In this document: in pieces, positions 34,347-42,967 of the stretch
Layout of the letters: every line of letters starts with the position of its first letter
Position numbering within the stretch: the stretch's first letter is position 1
Assembly: GCA_905182335.1 (NCBI GenBank)
Contig: CAJJBE010000006.1
Location: 1 to 64,000, forward strand
From: Flavobacteriales bacterium UBA4466
Lineage (GTDB): Bacteria; Bacteroidota; Bacteroidia; Flavobacteriales_D; Crocinitomicaceae
DNA length: 64,000 nt
Direction of reading: 5' to 3'
Position numbers and translations under genes: made by a program
The notes under the pieces: generated by a model
Seen by the model: only the letters and a program-made list of their open reading frames with translations
Told to the model about the DNA's origin: nothing
Database searches by the model: none

Positions 34347-35015
34347 ATGAAGTATTTTTTCTGTTTACTTATTCTTACCGTTGCACTAACTTCTTGTACT
34401 GAGACTGAAAAGCATAACTCAGATATTGGTATAGACACATCCCTTAAGCTAGATAAACTTCAGGTAGGTGAAATAACGCATATTGAAACGTTTTTTAATG
34501 GAGATGAGTTCAATTCTGTTACAGAATTTGAATTACTAAAAGAGCTAAACATTTGTGATACGAATGAATTAGAAGGTTCGCCATGTGCATCATGTACACC
34601 TGAGCACTTTAAGATATTTCCTTTTAATAAGCGTAAAACGTTAAGCGACGCATTTATACTACAGGTAAAGGCATTAACAATTATGAAAGGGCAGGAGGTG
34701 CCGCTGCCAATGCGCCATTTGATTGTGTTTGAACGCGAAAAAGGCGCTTTGGTTAAAGTGAATGGTTTTCGAGGGAATTTAATTGCGACAAGAGAAAGTG
34801 AATCAGGTATTAAAGACTTGGTGATTCGATTCTACATTCCAAATGAAGGTGCCTTTATGAACTGTTTATTTATCTGGAATAATGGAAAATATAAATTTGA
34901 ATCTGTCGAGGCAATTGATGGGGCAGGAGGGCATGGTTCTGTAAAATCTTCGGCTAAAGCTGCAGTTTCCAAAGAGGTTTATCAAACGTTAATGTCTAAC
35001 GCAATATTGTTTTAA
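34347..35015 (+). CDS. Hypothetical lipoprotein
   Basis: A protein of 222 residues. The N-terminus MKYFFCLLILTVALTSCTETEK is a convincing lipoprotein signal with Cys at the lipobox (LTSC). The mature part holds a CDTNELEGSPCASCTPE stretch with four closely spaced cysteines that could bind metal or form disulfides. I do not recognise the family. Confidence 0.72.
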   Translation: MKYFFCLLILTVALTSCTETEKHNSDIGIDTSLKLDKLQVGEITHIETFFNGDEFNSVTEFELLKELNICDTNELEGSPCASCTPEHFKIFPFNKRKTLSDAFILQVKALTIMKGQEVPLPMRHLIVFEREKGALVKVNGFRGNLIATRESESGIKDLVIRFYIPNEGAFMNCLFIWNNGKYKFESVEAIDGAGGHGSVKSSAKAAVSKEVYQTLMSNAILF

Positions 35016-35060
35016 GGTATACCTTGGTTTTAATGATGTTTATTTTTTGTTGTAGGTAGT

Positions 35061-35253
35061 TTAAAAACGAAATCCAGTCTTTAAATCTCCATAGAAATAC
35101 AAAGTGGTACTAGTTGGTTCTTTATATTGAACTGCCCCTAGCCCTCCATTAGCCTCATTCCACTCCCCGTATGCGGGGCCAATGTCCATATCGACATTCA
35201 AATTGTTTTTTGTAGTTATAGCTAACGTTTAGTCTAAATATACTGATTTTCAG
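35061..35253 (-). pseudogene. C-terminal remnant of an outer-membrane beta-barrel gene
   Basis: On the minus strand, NNLNVDMDIGPAYGEWNEAN...LYFYGDLKTGFRF ends with a stop at 35061-35063; the final GDLKTGFRF with terminal Phe is a typical barrel end. Just upstream another frame reads LKISIFRLNVSYNYKKQFE, consistent with a frameshift in the A-rich stretch around 35205-35215. No start codon, no signal peptide: the 5' part is lost. The parent family is not identified. Confidence 0.6.
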
Positions 35254-35337
35254 CTATAATTTAACCGCGTCAAAAAGGAGTAAAGAAAGAATTGCATGAA
35301 TTCTTACCAGCTAAACTTACTAAAAAAAGTCTACGTA

Positions 35338-36147
35338 TTACAGTTTTACAATTGAGACTTGTGAAATTGTATTGTCACCTTGAATCAAGCAGATGTAATT
35401 TCCTGCATCTAAGTGAGTAATATCAATCTTAGACGCAGTTGATTCAATAAGAACCTTTCCGTCTAATGAAACAAGCTGAATGTTCTGAATTGATTGCAAT
35501 CCTTTAATCGTAATGAAATCAGACGTTGGGTTAGGGTATATGCTCGCTTGAACATCCTTGTGTTCAGTTAGAGCTGCTGGATCATCTTTTGTAACACGAA
35601 TATCATCTAAGTATAGCTTGAAGCCATCAACGGTTCTATTTACAAAGGCAAGGTGAATTGTTTGATTGTCAAACCCCAAGTCACTAATATTGGCTTCATT
35701 TAAGTGTAGAGAATCTGACACCTCACCATAAACATACGCCAAGGTATCTGTAAAGCTTGATAACTGCATGTCTGTTCCAGAAACAAGTACATAGTAGCCA
35801 TCAGGAAAAGAAGGGTCGTGAGACTGTGCTTTCCAAGAGGCAGAGTTTCCAAATGCCCCCAACGTAATAGCCGGAGTAATTAACCAACGATCAGCCTGAC
35901 CAGTTGGTTCAAAGTATGATGTTGAAGAAGCGACAATATTTGTGTTTGATGTATCGAAAGGATCTGTAATGAATATCCAGGCCGCAGTGTACTCAGATAC
36001 TGCTGCGTTTGGCGTTAAACCGTCATTGTCAACAACAGTATAAGTTACAGGAAATGTAGGTTGGAAATCTTCAGCATAAATTTCTGTCTGTGCACTCGTG
36101 TAAAAACCACAAAGTAGGGCAGTAGTTAGTATCGCTTTCTTAATCAT
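35338..36147 (-). CDS. Secreted T9SS protein with choice-of-anchor J-like domain
   Basis: A protein of 269 residues. Signal peptide (MIKKAILTTALLCGFYTSAQ), then a jelly-roll domain with the motif WLITPAITLGAFGNSASWKAQSHDP, VLVSGT and FKLYLDDIRVT, as in the choice-of-anchor J/cleaved adhesin domain. T9SS type A tail: ASIYPNPTSDFITIKG...LDAGNYICLIQGDNTISQVSIVKL. It would be secreted through T9SS and may bind proteins or glycans at the cell surface (inference). Confidence 0.85.
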   Translation of the reverse strand: MIKKAILTTALLCGFYTSAQTEIYAEDFQPTFPVTYTVVDNDGLTPNAAVSEYTAAWIFITDPFDTSNTNIVASSTSYFEPTGQADRWLITPAITLGAFGNSASWKAQSHDPSFPDGYYVLVSGTDMQLSSFTDTLAYVYGEVSDSLHLNEANISDLGFDNQTIHLAFVNRTVDGFKLYLDDIRVTKDDPAALTEHKDVQASIYPNPTSDFITIKGLQSIQNIQLVSLDGKVLIESTASKIDITHLDAGNYICLIQGDNTISQVSIVKL

Positions 36148-36170
36148 AATTCAAAAATAGTTAAATCGAA

Positions 36171-36635
36171 TTAACTCGCTAAGTTGATTAGTATTTCTTT
36201 ATACACTTGATAAAACTTATCAAAACGAACAAGTTTATCTTTCAAGAAGTCATAAATTTTAGGAATATCTTCTTTGTTATAGTAGTTCAACGTGTTGTCT
36301 TCCCACTTGATACGTGAAATTAATCGACCATTCCAGTAGTGACTTTCTTCTTCCCAACTTGCTTCAAGTCCCATTTCAGAAACCATAAGCGACTTCATTT
36401 CATTCATTTGTTCCCAAAGAATAGAGCGAATACCATCATCTTTTGGTTGGATATCGTAACACAAGCGAACACCTTTAGGATCAACCTCCATACGGATGTA
36501 AGCATCTTTTAAGTCTGTAGGGTAATTGATCCAATTCATCTGTCTTCCGTTAACTGACCTAACGTCTTTGATGTCTTTTCTAAAACCCTCCCAGAACTCT
36601 GTGTTAAGATTTTTCTTCTCTTCTTTTGATAACAT
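36171..36635 (-). CDS. DUF4268 domain protein
   Basis: A protein of 154 residues matching DUF4268 (NLNTEFWEGFRKDIKDVRSVNGRQMNWINYPT, ILWEQMNEMKSLMVSEMG). The family is sometimes found in restriction-like or nuclease contexts, but no such neighbours are present here. Function unknown; cytoplasmic. Twenty-three bases upstream of the T9SS gene on the same strand. Confidence 0.85.
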   Translation of the reverse strand: MLSKEEKKNLNTEFWEGFRKDIKDVRSVNGRQMNWINYPTDLKDAYIRMEVDPKGVRLCYDIQPKDDGIRSILWEQMNEMKSLMVSEMGLEASWEEESHYWNGRLISRIKWEDNTLNYYNKEDIPKIYDFLKDKLVRFDKFYQVYKEILINLAS

Positions 36636-36834
36636 AAGTATGTTTTGCTGTTAATGCTTTGTAAAAGTACGCTTATCCTCTTTAAAAGTAGCTACAATTG
36701 CAGGTCAAATATTGATTAAGTTTCTGGAAACCACGATTTACACCAGGTATATAACGTATTAACGATACAGTAGCTTTGATTAATGGTAGAGAATACCTGA
36801 CAGGTATGTGAAAAAGATCATGTCTATTTAACGG

Positions 36835-36862
36835 TTGTTTAGCACCATTATCCTTACTTTTA
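36835..36862 (+). promoter_or_regulatory. Probable promoter of the acetyltransferase gene
   Basis: TTG (36835-36837), a 17-base spacer and TACTTTTA (36855-36862) match the Bacteroidota consensus at all but one position of the -7 element. The predicted start site near 36868 allows the GTG start at 36885. Confidence 0.5.
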
Positions 36863-36884
36863 CTTAAATTCAAGAAGATAAGAA

Positions 36885-38072
36885 GTGCTCAAGCAAAAAA
36901 AGTCAAGTATCGTTAGTCATCGCGCAATGTTAGAATCCATTCAATTGGTAGATAAACAGGATTGGGATGATGTTGTAGCTTCACGAAACATCTATTTATC
37001 TTACGACTACCTTATTTCATTAGAAACAGCGATGAAAGGGGAGATAGACTTTTATTATAGCGTTTCTTACACCAAAGAGGGGGGGGCTGCTTTGGTAATG
37101 GTGTTACAGTTGGTTAAGCTCATTAATAAACGTAAAAAACACTCTGAATTGTTTGGTAGGTTGCCTTGCCATATTTACAAAAAATTGACCGATTTTTTTA
37201 CGGTTAATATATTGGTGTGTGGAAATGTTTTCTCTGATGGCGAGAATGGTTTTTTATGGTCGTCAGCGCTGTCAACAAAAGAGGCCATGAATGAAGCTTG
37301 CCACGTTGTCAAAGAGTTTAAAGAAAATGAAAACGCTAAACTAAAAGCCTCAGTAAGCTTGTTTAAGGAGTTTTGGTCTACCTCAAAAGTGAACAGTGAT
37401 CATTTAAAGACGAATGGTTATCGAAACTTTATGATTGATGTTAACATGGTCTTAAATATTGACAAGTCATGGGAAACTATAGATGACTACTTGGCGAGTA
37501 TGAAGACTAAGTTTAGAACGCGTGCAAAACGTGTTTTTAAGAAATCTGCAGACATTGTTGTAAAAACATTAACGGTAGCTGAAATTATAGAGAATAGGGG
37601 ACGTATCTCAGAGTTGTTTGAAAATGTGATTAAGAAGTCTGACTTTAGTGTTGGCCGTCTAAATACAGATGTGTTTGAGCTATTTAAACGTAATTTGAAT
37701 GATCGGTTTTTATTGCGTGCCTTTTACTTAAATGATGAAATGGTAGGGTTTAGCACTTCGTTTTTGAATGGAGATGTTTTTGAAGCTAACTATGTTGGGT
37801 TGGATTACAAATATAATAATAAACTATCTATATATCAACGTATTCTATACGACTATGTAGAGTTATCATTAAAGACTAATTCAAAAGAATTACACCTGGG
37901 GAGAACAGCCGAATTAATGAAAAGTTCAATTGGTGCGTTACCTAAAAACATGACGCTGTATGCAAAGCATCGAAGTAGTGTTCGTAATTTTTTATTAAAG
38001 CCAATCATTAAGTCAATATCCCCAAGTGAATTTGAGTTAAGAAAACCGTTTAAAAGTAATTATAGAAACTAA
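36885..38072 (+). CDS. GNAT-like acetyltransferase (BioF2-like)
   Basis: A protein of 395 residues. The C-terminal part (SELFENVIKKSDFSVGRLNTD, MVGFSTSFLNGDVFEANYVGL, KNNKLSIYQRILYDYVELS, KELHLGRTAELMKSSIGALP) matches the BioF2-like/FemAB-related GNAT fold. Substrate unknown. Start: GTG at 36885, consistent with the predicted promoter; an in-frame ATG at 36927 is an alternative. The next gene overlaps by one base. Confidence 0.75.
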   Translation: MLKQKKSSIVSHRAMLESIQLVDKQDWDDVVASRNIYLSYDYLISLETAMKGEIDFYYSVSYTKEGGAALVMVLQLVKLINKRKKHSELFGRLPCHIYKKLTDFFTVNILVCGNVFSDGENGFLWSSALSTKEAMNEACHVVKEFKENENAKLKASVSLFKEFWSTSKVNSDHLKTNGYRNFMIDVNMVLNIDKSWETIDDYLASMKTKFRTRAKRVFKKSADIVVKTLTVAEIIENRGRISELFENVIKKSDFSVGRLNTDVFELFKRNLNDRFLLRAFYLNDEMVGFSTSFLNGDVFEANYVGLDYKYNNKLSIYQRILYDYVELSLKTNSKELHLGRTAELMKSSIGALPKNMTLYAKHRSSVRNFLLKPIIKSISPSEFELRKPFKSNYRN

Positions 38073-39082
38073 TGGATTCAATAACACAGATAGTATTAGG
38101 TGCTGCAGTAGGAGAAGTGGTATTAGGGAAGAAGATTGGTAATCGGGCAATGCTTTGGGGGGCTATTGCTGGTACAATTCCAGACTTAGATGTCTTTCTA
38201 CGTTTTTTTTTAGATGACATCACTTCTACAGAAATGCACCGTGGGTTTTCACACTCCTTGGTGTTTGCAATTCTTATAGCGCCTATACTAGGTTGGGTTG
38301 CGCATAAGGCTCACAAGAGAAGGGAAGGAGTTAGTTTCAAAAATTGGTCATGGCTATTCTTTTGGGCTACTGTTACACACCCTTTATTAGACGCTCACAC
38401 AACATGGGGAACACAGTTTTTCTGGCCTTTTGAATATCGTTTAGCTTATAAGAACATTTTTGTTGTTGACCCCTTGTATACAATTCCATTTTTAATCCTT
38501 CTGCTAATTGCACTATTTCATAAGCGTACAAACCCACGGAGAAGACTATTTAACAATGCAGGGCTGATTGTAAGCACAAGCTATATGGTCTTGACGCTTA
38601 TTTTGAAATGGGTTTCATTTGGAGAGTTTCAAGAAAGTCTCCAGGTAAATAATATTGAATATTTAGAAATGGATACAAAGCCAACACCTTTGAATTCTAT
38701 TCTCTGGAATGCGCAGGTAGAAACCAATAATGGCTACCGTGTAGCGTATTACTCTTTATTTGACACGAAAGACATCGTGTTCTCAAAGGAATTTCCAAAA
38801 AATCATCATCTGTTAGAACCTTATAAAGATCAAAAAAGCGTACAACAATTAATCACTATTTCTGAAGGTTGGTATTTCTTAGAACAAGAAGCGGATAAGA
38901 TCATCTTTTATGACATGCGTTTTGGACAAACAGGGATAAAGGCTATCAATTCCAAGTTTATTTGGAGGTACGAACTAACTGTTGACTCTGAAAATCAGGT
39001 TGCTGTTGAGCGGAGCAGACCTAGCATGGGAGATACTGGTCAGATGTTCAGTGACTTAATTGAACGTATTAAGGGGAATTAG
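38072..39082 (+). CDS. Membrane-bound metal-dependent hydrolase (YdjM-like)
   Basis: An inner-membrane protein of 336 residues with the YdjM/DUF457 signature: MDSITQIVLGAAVGEVVLGKK, WGAIAGTIPDLDVFL, HRGFSHSL, HPLLDAHTTWGTQFFWPF. Histidine and Asp residues of these motifs would bind metal. Three to four TM helices in residues ~50-185, then a periplasmic C-terminal domain. Overlaps the acetyltransferase stop by one base. The substrate of the family is unknown. Confidence 0.88.
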   Translation: MDSITQIVLGAAVGEVVLGKKIGNRAMLWGAIAGTIPDLDVFLRFFLDDITSTEMHRGFSHSLVFAILIAPILGWVAHKAHKRREGVSFKNWSWLFFWATVTHPLLDAHTTWGTQFFWPFEYRLAYKNIFVVDPLYTIPFLILLLIALFHKRTNPRRRLFNNAGLIVSTSYMVLTLILKWVSFGEFQESLQVNNIEYLEMDTKPTPLNSILWNAQVETNNGYRVAYYSLFDTKDIVFSKEFPKNHHLLEPYKDQKSVQQLITISEGWYFLEQEADKIIFYDMRFGQTGIKAINSKFIWRYELTVDSENQVAVERSRPSMGDTGQMFSDLIERIKGN

Positions 39083-39100
39083 CTCGTTAAGGCTTTGTTG

Positions 39101-39706
39101 TTAAGCCATTAAATAGAAGACTATTAATCGAAAAGAGAATAAAATCATCAACCCGCCGAATATCTTGAATAAGCGTGTTATTTTTTGTGGTTTCATTAGG
39201 TACATAAGCTTGTTGGCAAAGTAGGCCTTGAGGACATCTGTGGTGAATATAGTAAGCAGTGTGAATCCAAGTGAAATTGCTATTTCAACAGAAGAGAATT
39301 TTGTTGCGTTGTAGGAAATAAAGCCGATCCAAACTGCAAAAACAAAGGGATTCACGAAATTAATTAAGAATCCATTTATAAAATAAGTAACCAGTTTTTT
39401 GTTTTGAAGCTTACCATTAACATTGGTACTTACGTTGGGCTTTACAATATATTTTAAGCCAATAATTAAAAGAATCAAGCCTCCACAAAGTGCAAACCAT
39501 TTCTGGTATTCAGAATTGATAAACAAGTACTCAGCGCCATACAGTGCAATAAACACACAGATAATGTCTCCTGAAATGATTCCTAGAGATACAGCTATTC
39601 CAGCTTTAAACCCGGATTCAATGGAGCTTTTAATTAAATAGAAGAGTACAGGGCCTATAAAGACAAGTGTTGTTAACCCTAATAAAACTCCCGTTATAAT
39701 TGACAT
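39101..39706 (-). CDS. LysE family transporter
   Basis: An inner-membrane exporter of 201 residues with five to six TM helices. GVLLGLTTLVFIGPVLFYLIKSSIESGFKAGIAVSLGIISGD is the LysE/RhtB N-terminal pattern; FLINFVNPFVFAVWIGF is another family motif. Probably exports amino acids or metabolites. Single gene. Confidence 0.88.
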   Translation of the reverse strand: MSIITGVLLGLTTLVFIGPVLFYLIKSSIESGFKAGIAVSLGIISGDIICVFIALYGAEYLFINSEYQKWFALCGGLILLIIGLKYIVKPNVSTNVNGKLQNKKLVTYFINGFLINFVNPFVFAVWIGFISYNATKFSSVEIAISLGFTLLTIFTTDVLKAYFANKLMYLMKPQKITRLFKIFGGLMILFSFRLIVFYLMA

Positions 39707-39899
39707 GGCTACAATATACGAGTTCTAGATAATATAAGGGGACTAAGTATGTTCTAGACAGAACAATGTGAGCTATTCTATTTAACATAATATTAATTAT
39801 AGGACAGGCATGATTGTTTTAGTATAACACAGGGTATTCACGAATACATCATTAGGAATCATAGCATGATAACCAAAACTATTTATCAGACCTGTACAT

Positions 39900-40391
39900 T
39901 TATCTTACTATCAGATATAGTTTTGCACACGCTCTTGCGTCTGAAAGTGCATCGTGGTGGTGTAATTGAATCCCATGAAGAGCACAGCAAGTATTTAACT
40001 TAGCAGGAACATACCCTTTCTCTTTGAATATTTTCATTGTGCATTCCCATTTATCCGGTAAATCAAGATCAATATAATCCAGGCCAAAATCTAACAAAGA
40101 TTTCTTTAACACACTACGGTCAAAGGATTCATTATGAGCAACAATCAAATTACCCGCTAGTCGCTTCTTTATTTCAGGATAGATTTCATTAAATCTAGGA
40201 GCCTTATATGTGTCCACTTCTGTAATACCATGAACCTGGACGTTGTGCCAGTTGTATTCGTTATTAGGTGGTTGTATGAGTGTGTGATACTCTTCTACGA
40301 TTTCACTGTTTTTAACAGTAACAATACCTACAGAGCATGCAGAATTTCTTTTTGATGTCGCTGTTTCAAAATCTATCGCTACGAAGTTCAT
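39900..40391 (-). CDS. DEDDh 3'-5' exonuclease (DnaQ-like)
   Basis: A stand-alone exonuclease domain of 163 residues: Exo I FVAIDFETATS (Asp, Glu), Exo II VAHNESFDRSVL, Exo III with HHDALSDARACAKL (His, Asp). It matches DNA polymerase III epsilon-type exonucleases. A short DNA repair role is likely. Followed on the other side by the 40.4-kb gene with 32 bases between. Confidence 0.93.
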   Translation of the reverse strand: MNFVAIDFETATSKRNSACSVGIVTVKNSEIVEEYHTLIQPPNNEYNWHNVQVHGITEVDTYKAPRFNEIYPEIKKRLAGNLIVAHNESFDRSVLKKSLLDFGLDYIDLDLPDKWECTMKIFKEKGYVPAKLNTCCALHGIQLHHHDALSDARACAKLYLIVR

Positions 40392-40423
40392 CTATTGTTC
40401 TTAAGTATGATTACTTAGTATTA

Positions 40424-41188
40424 TTAATCAATAAACCTAGAAAGTAACTCTCTTAGTAGGCGCTCATCATTGGCTGTATTACGAACCAACTGAAACATAT
40501 CGTCAACTTCAAATTTTTCAATTGGAAGTTCAATAAAACTCATTGCTCTTTCTTCAAGTGTTTTTTTCTTGCGTTGGTGATATTTTATACGTTGTTCTGC
40601 ACGTGTAATGCCACTAACTGTTAACCTACCTTCTAATAATTCGTTGGCATCATCCAATTCTTTCGGATGTTTAACAAACTCTATTGCCAATCGTTTGTGT
40701 TTGTAATACAAGTCAATAGGGAGCTGTGTACGCTTTTTCCCGTTTTGATGTAAATCTCCAAGTAAGAAGTCAAATTTATGCTTCCTAGAACCTTCTTTTT
40801 CCATCAACCCATCAATTAATCCAATCAGGTAGTTCTCATCATTATTAGCACGCTCAATAGCCTTTAATTCTTTTTTATTTGGGGTGCTAGGGTCTTTTCT
40901 ATCAGAAACATAGCTTACTCCTTCGCGTACAAAGTACCAGTAGGTATCAATTTCAACACGTTCAGTATGAATTCGAGGAATAGCTTCAAGTTGTTTCGCT
41001 TTATCTAATTCCCTAAGTACTTTTCTCAACGGCATTCCACTCTTTTTGTCTTTCAAAAAGACACCGCTCTGTATCAATAATGGCATTAGTTTTTTCGCAG
41101 GAAACCATTTAGTATCTGGGTTGTCGTTAAAATATACTTCAACTGCCTCGTTGATTTTTTGATTAATGTCAATTGTTTCCTGTGTCAA
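40424..41188 (-). CDS. Unknown protein with PD-(D/E)XK nuclease-like core
   Basis: A protein of 254 residues. N-terminal ~90 residues look like a winged helix (YFNDNPDTKWFPAKKLMPLLIQSGVF... LRKVLRELDKAKQLEAIPRI). In the C-terminal half KFDFLLGD, LPIDLYYKHK, RLAIEFVKHPKE follow the beta-hairpin then Glu-x-x-Lys layout of PD-(D/E)XK nucleases (Asp of PID; Glu and Lys of IEFVK). This is inference: I do not recognise a named family. It lies upstream of the exonuclease on the same strand, 32 bases away, so the pair may be cotranscribed. Confidence 0.7.
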   Translation of the reverse strand: MTQETIDINQKINEAVEVYFNDNPDTKWFPAKKLMPLLIQSGVFLKDKKSGMPLRKVLRELDKAKQLEAIPRIHTERVEIDTYWYFVREGVSYVSDRKDPSTPNKKELKAIERANNDENYLIGLIDGLMEKEGSRKHKFDFLLGDLHQNGKKRTQLPIDLYYKHKRLAIEFVKHPKELDDANELLEGRLTVSGITRAEQRIKYHQRKKKTLEERAMSFIELPIEKFEVDDMFQLVRNTANDERLLRELLSRFID

Positions 41189-41379
41189 AATACGTGTGTT
41201 TTAATAATTAGACAAAACTAGTTATAATAAGGAATTCGATTCCTTTTATTTCTTTATTGATTCAAAATAAGTTGATGCTTTGCATCTTTAAAAAAGATAG
41301 GATTGTAAATTTAGCTTCATGGTTCTATCTTTTTTTTTAAATATAGACCATATTTCTTGTTTTCAATTACCTTCGTAGC

Positions 41380-41532
41380 ATGGCTAAACAAAAGAATGGG
41401 AGTAATAAAACCAAACACACAAAGCTTTTGAACCAGAAAAACAATAAGAAAAAACTTCAAAAAGAAGCAACTAAAATAAAGTTGAAAGAGATTTTAAGAT
41501 TAGCAATTAGTACGAATGAAGCGGGTAATTAA
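41380..41532 (+). CDS. Small basic protein of 50 residues
   Basis: An ATG at 41380 opens a frame of 50 codons ending TAA at 41532. The product is lysine- and asparagine-rich in its first half (MAKQKNGSNKTKHTKLLNQK) and helical in the second (KLKEILRLAISTNEAGN). Its last four bases overlap the end of the convergent ychJ-like gene. A possible -7 element (TACCTTCG, 41368-41375) lies just upstream but without a good -33 TTG. A real small gene is plausible but not proved. Confidence 0.45.
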   Translation: MAKQKNGSNKTKHTKLLNQKNNKKKLQKEATKIKLKEILRLAISTNEAGN

Positions 41533-41924
41533 TCTTTAAAACCGAGATAAACCCAGTGACCATTTTCACGAATAAATTTTGAGTTCTCGTGAATAAACGC
41601 CTTTTTTCCTTTCTCCTTGAAGTGCGCTTTAAATTCAACAGTCCCTTTTTGATCGTTAAGACCTCCCTCCGCCTTTGTGATGATTTCTAACTGAGCCCAC
41701 TTGACAGCGTTAGCCCAGGAGACAATTTCTAATTTTCGTTTAAGCGGTCTTGTCGATGAATGATGACTATTCATCAAGTAGTCGCCCATTCCCTTTGTAA
41801 ACGCCGTGTAGCGTGAGCGCATTAAGTCTTCAGCTGTAAGCGCTGTTGTGATGTTTAAATGCTTCTCTTTACAGCAATTTAAATAACTGTCGCTTTTTCC
41901 ACAAGGGTAATTCTTATTACTCAT
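41529..41924 (-). CDS. YchJ family (UPF0225) SEC-C domain protein
   Basis: A protein of 131 residues. N-terminal SEC-C-type zinc motif, CPCGKS-type as YPCGKSDSYLNCC, then LMRSRYTAFTKGMGDYLMNSHHSSTRP, the defining YchJ sequence, and an NTF2-like domain. Function unknown. It starts at the base before the kinase gene's stop, so it is translationally close to it. Confidence 0.9.
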   Translation of the reverse strand: MSNKNYPCGKSDSYLNCCKEKHLNITTALTAEDLMRSRYTAFTKGMGDYLMNSHHSSTRPLKRKLEIVSWANAVKWAQLEIITKAEGGLNDQKGTVEFKAHFKEKGKKAFIHENSKFIRENGHWVYLGFKD

Positions 41925-42893
41925 CTAATAGTTGTTTAGCTCTTCTAGTGCTCTTAATGTAATGCTATCACTGTATTTATTTAGTTTAGAATGATTAGGC
42001 ATCCACCCCAATAAAAACCGATTAAAATCAGCCCATGCAATTGTAAATAAAGGCCTCCACTCCTTTTCTATACCTTCAAAATCAATAGCATTTTTAGTAC
42101 TCTTTTTTAATTCTTTAAAGTAAAAGTTAATTAACTCATCTTCATACTCAAAACATTCATTTGGAGAAAGAGCACTTCCGATTAAGTAGACTAGATCTTT
42201 CATACCACAACCTATTCCTGTGTATTGGAAATCTAATCCAGCAACCCCTTTGTGGTCATCACGGAAGCAAAAATTAGTGAGTTTTGAATCACCATGAATA
42301 ATACATTTATACACTGTATTACTTAATGTATTGTCAATTTTAAAGCTGTTATCTTTTAAGGGAGACTCACGCATAGAGATATACTCATCCAGCCGTGTGT
42401 GTAAGTGCCAGTAAGATCCTTTTCCCCAAAGCTTTACGTTTTCAATAGACATGGTGTCTCCATGCATTATTGCTAGCCACGAAACACACTTCTTCAGCTC
42501 AAAAATTGTAGCTTTTTCTTTACGAATATGATACCCCTCATCATCTAAGTCTTCTAGAATAAAAAGCATTTCCTCTTCTTTTTGAATCAAGCCAATTAGC
42601 TTAGGCATTCTAAGTTTGTTTGATATGTTTTTAGCGTATAACTGGTACCAATTCGCTTCAACCTCGTACGATTTAACTTTGCGTTCATGAGAACTTGTTG
42701 TGTTCCATCCTTTTGGGTGACTGTTGTTCGGATTTAATTTAATATGTTTGATTACAACACTAGAGTAATCAGCGCCTTCTAGCCTACATCTTACAATTTC
42801 CCCATAACCACTCCAAAGCTCTTGAATAAGCTCCTTGACGGTCATTTTAGTCGCATTAGTGTACGATTTAACGATGTCGTCGACGTTTAACAT
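41925..42893 (-). CDS. Small-molecule kinase, ecdysteroid kinase/APH-like
   Basis: A protein kinase-fold phosphotransferase of 322 residues: VVIKHI (Lys for ATP), FILEDLDDEG, catalytic loop CIIHGDSKLTNFCF and GLDFQYTG (metal-binding Asp). The pattern is closest to EcKinase/DUF1679-type and aminoglycoside phosphotransferases. The substrate cannot be predicted. The next gene on this strand starts at its stop. Confidence 0.83.
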   Translation of the reverse strand: MLNVDDIVKSYTNATKMTVKELIQELWSGYGEIVRCRLEGADYSSVVIKHIKLNPNNSHPKGWNTTSSHERKVKSYEVEANWYQLYAKNISNKLRMPKLIGLIQKEEEMLFILEDLDDEGYHIRKEKATIFELKKCVSWLAIMHGDTMSIENVKLWGKGSYWHLHTRLDEYISMRESPLKDNSFKIDNTLSNTVYKCIIHGDSKLTNFCFRDDHKGVAGLDFQYTGIGCGMKDLVYLIGSALSPNECFEYEDELINFYFKELKKSTKNAIDFEGIEKEWRPLFTIAWADFNRFLLGWMPNHSKLNKYSDSITLRALEELNNY

Positions 42894-42967
42894 TGAAACA
42901 AAGTTAACACAAGCTTCAAGTTACCTTTTTATTTTATAAATTTATTTCAAAATAGTACCAGCAATAA

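Noticed and set aside
36682-36873. 63-codon minus-strand frame upstream of the acetyltransferase
   Set aside because: It overlaps the predicted promoter of the divergent gene and its translation shows no family, signal peptide or membrane pattern that I could support.
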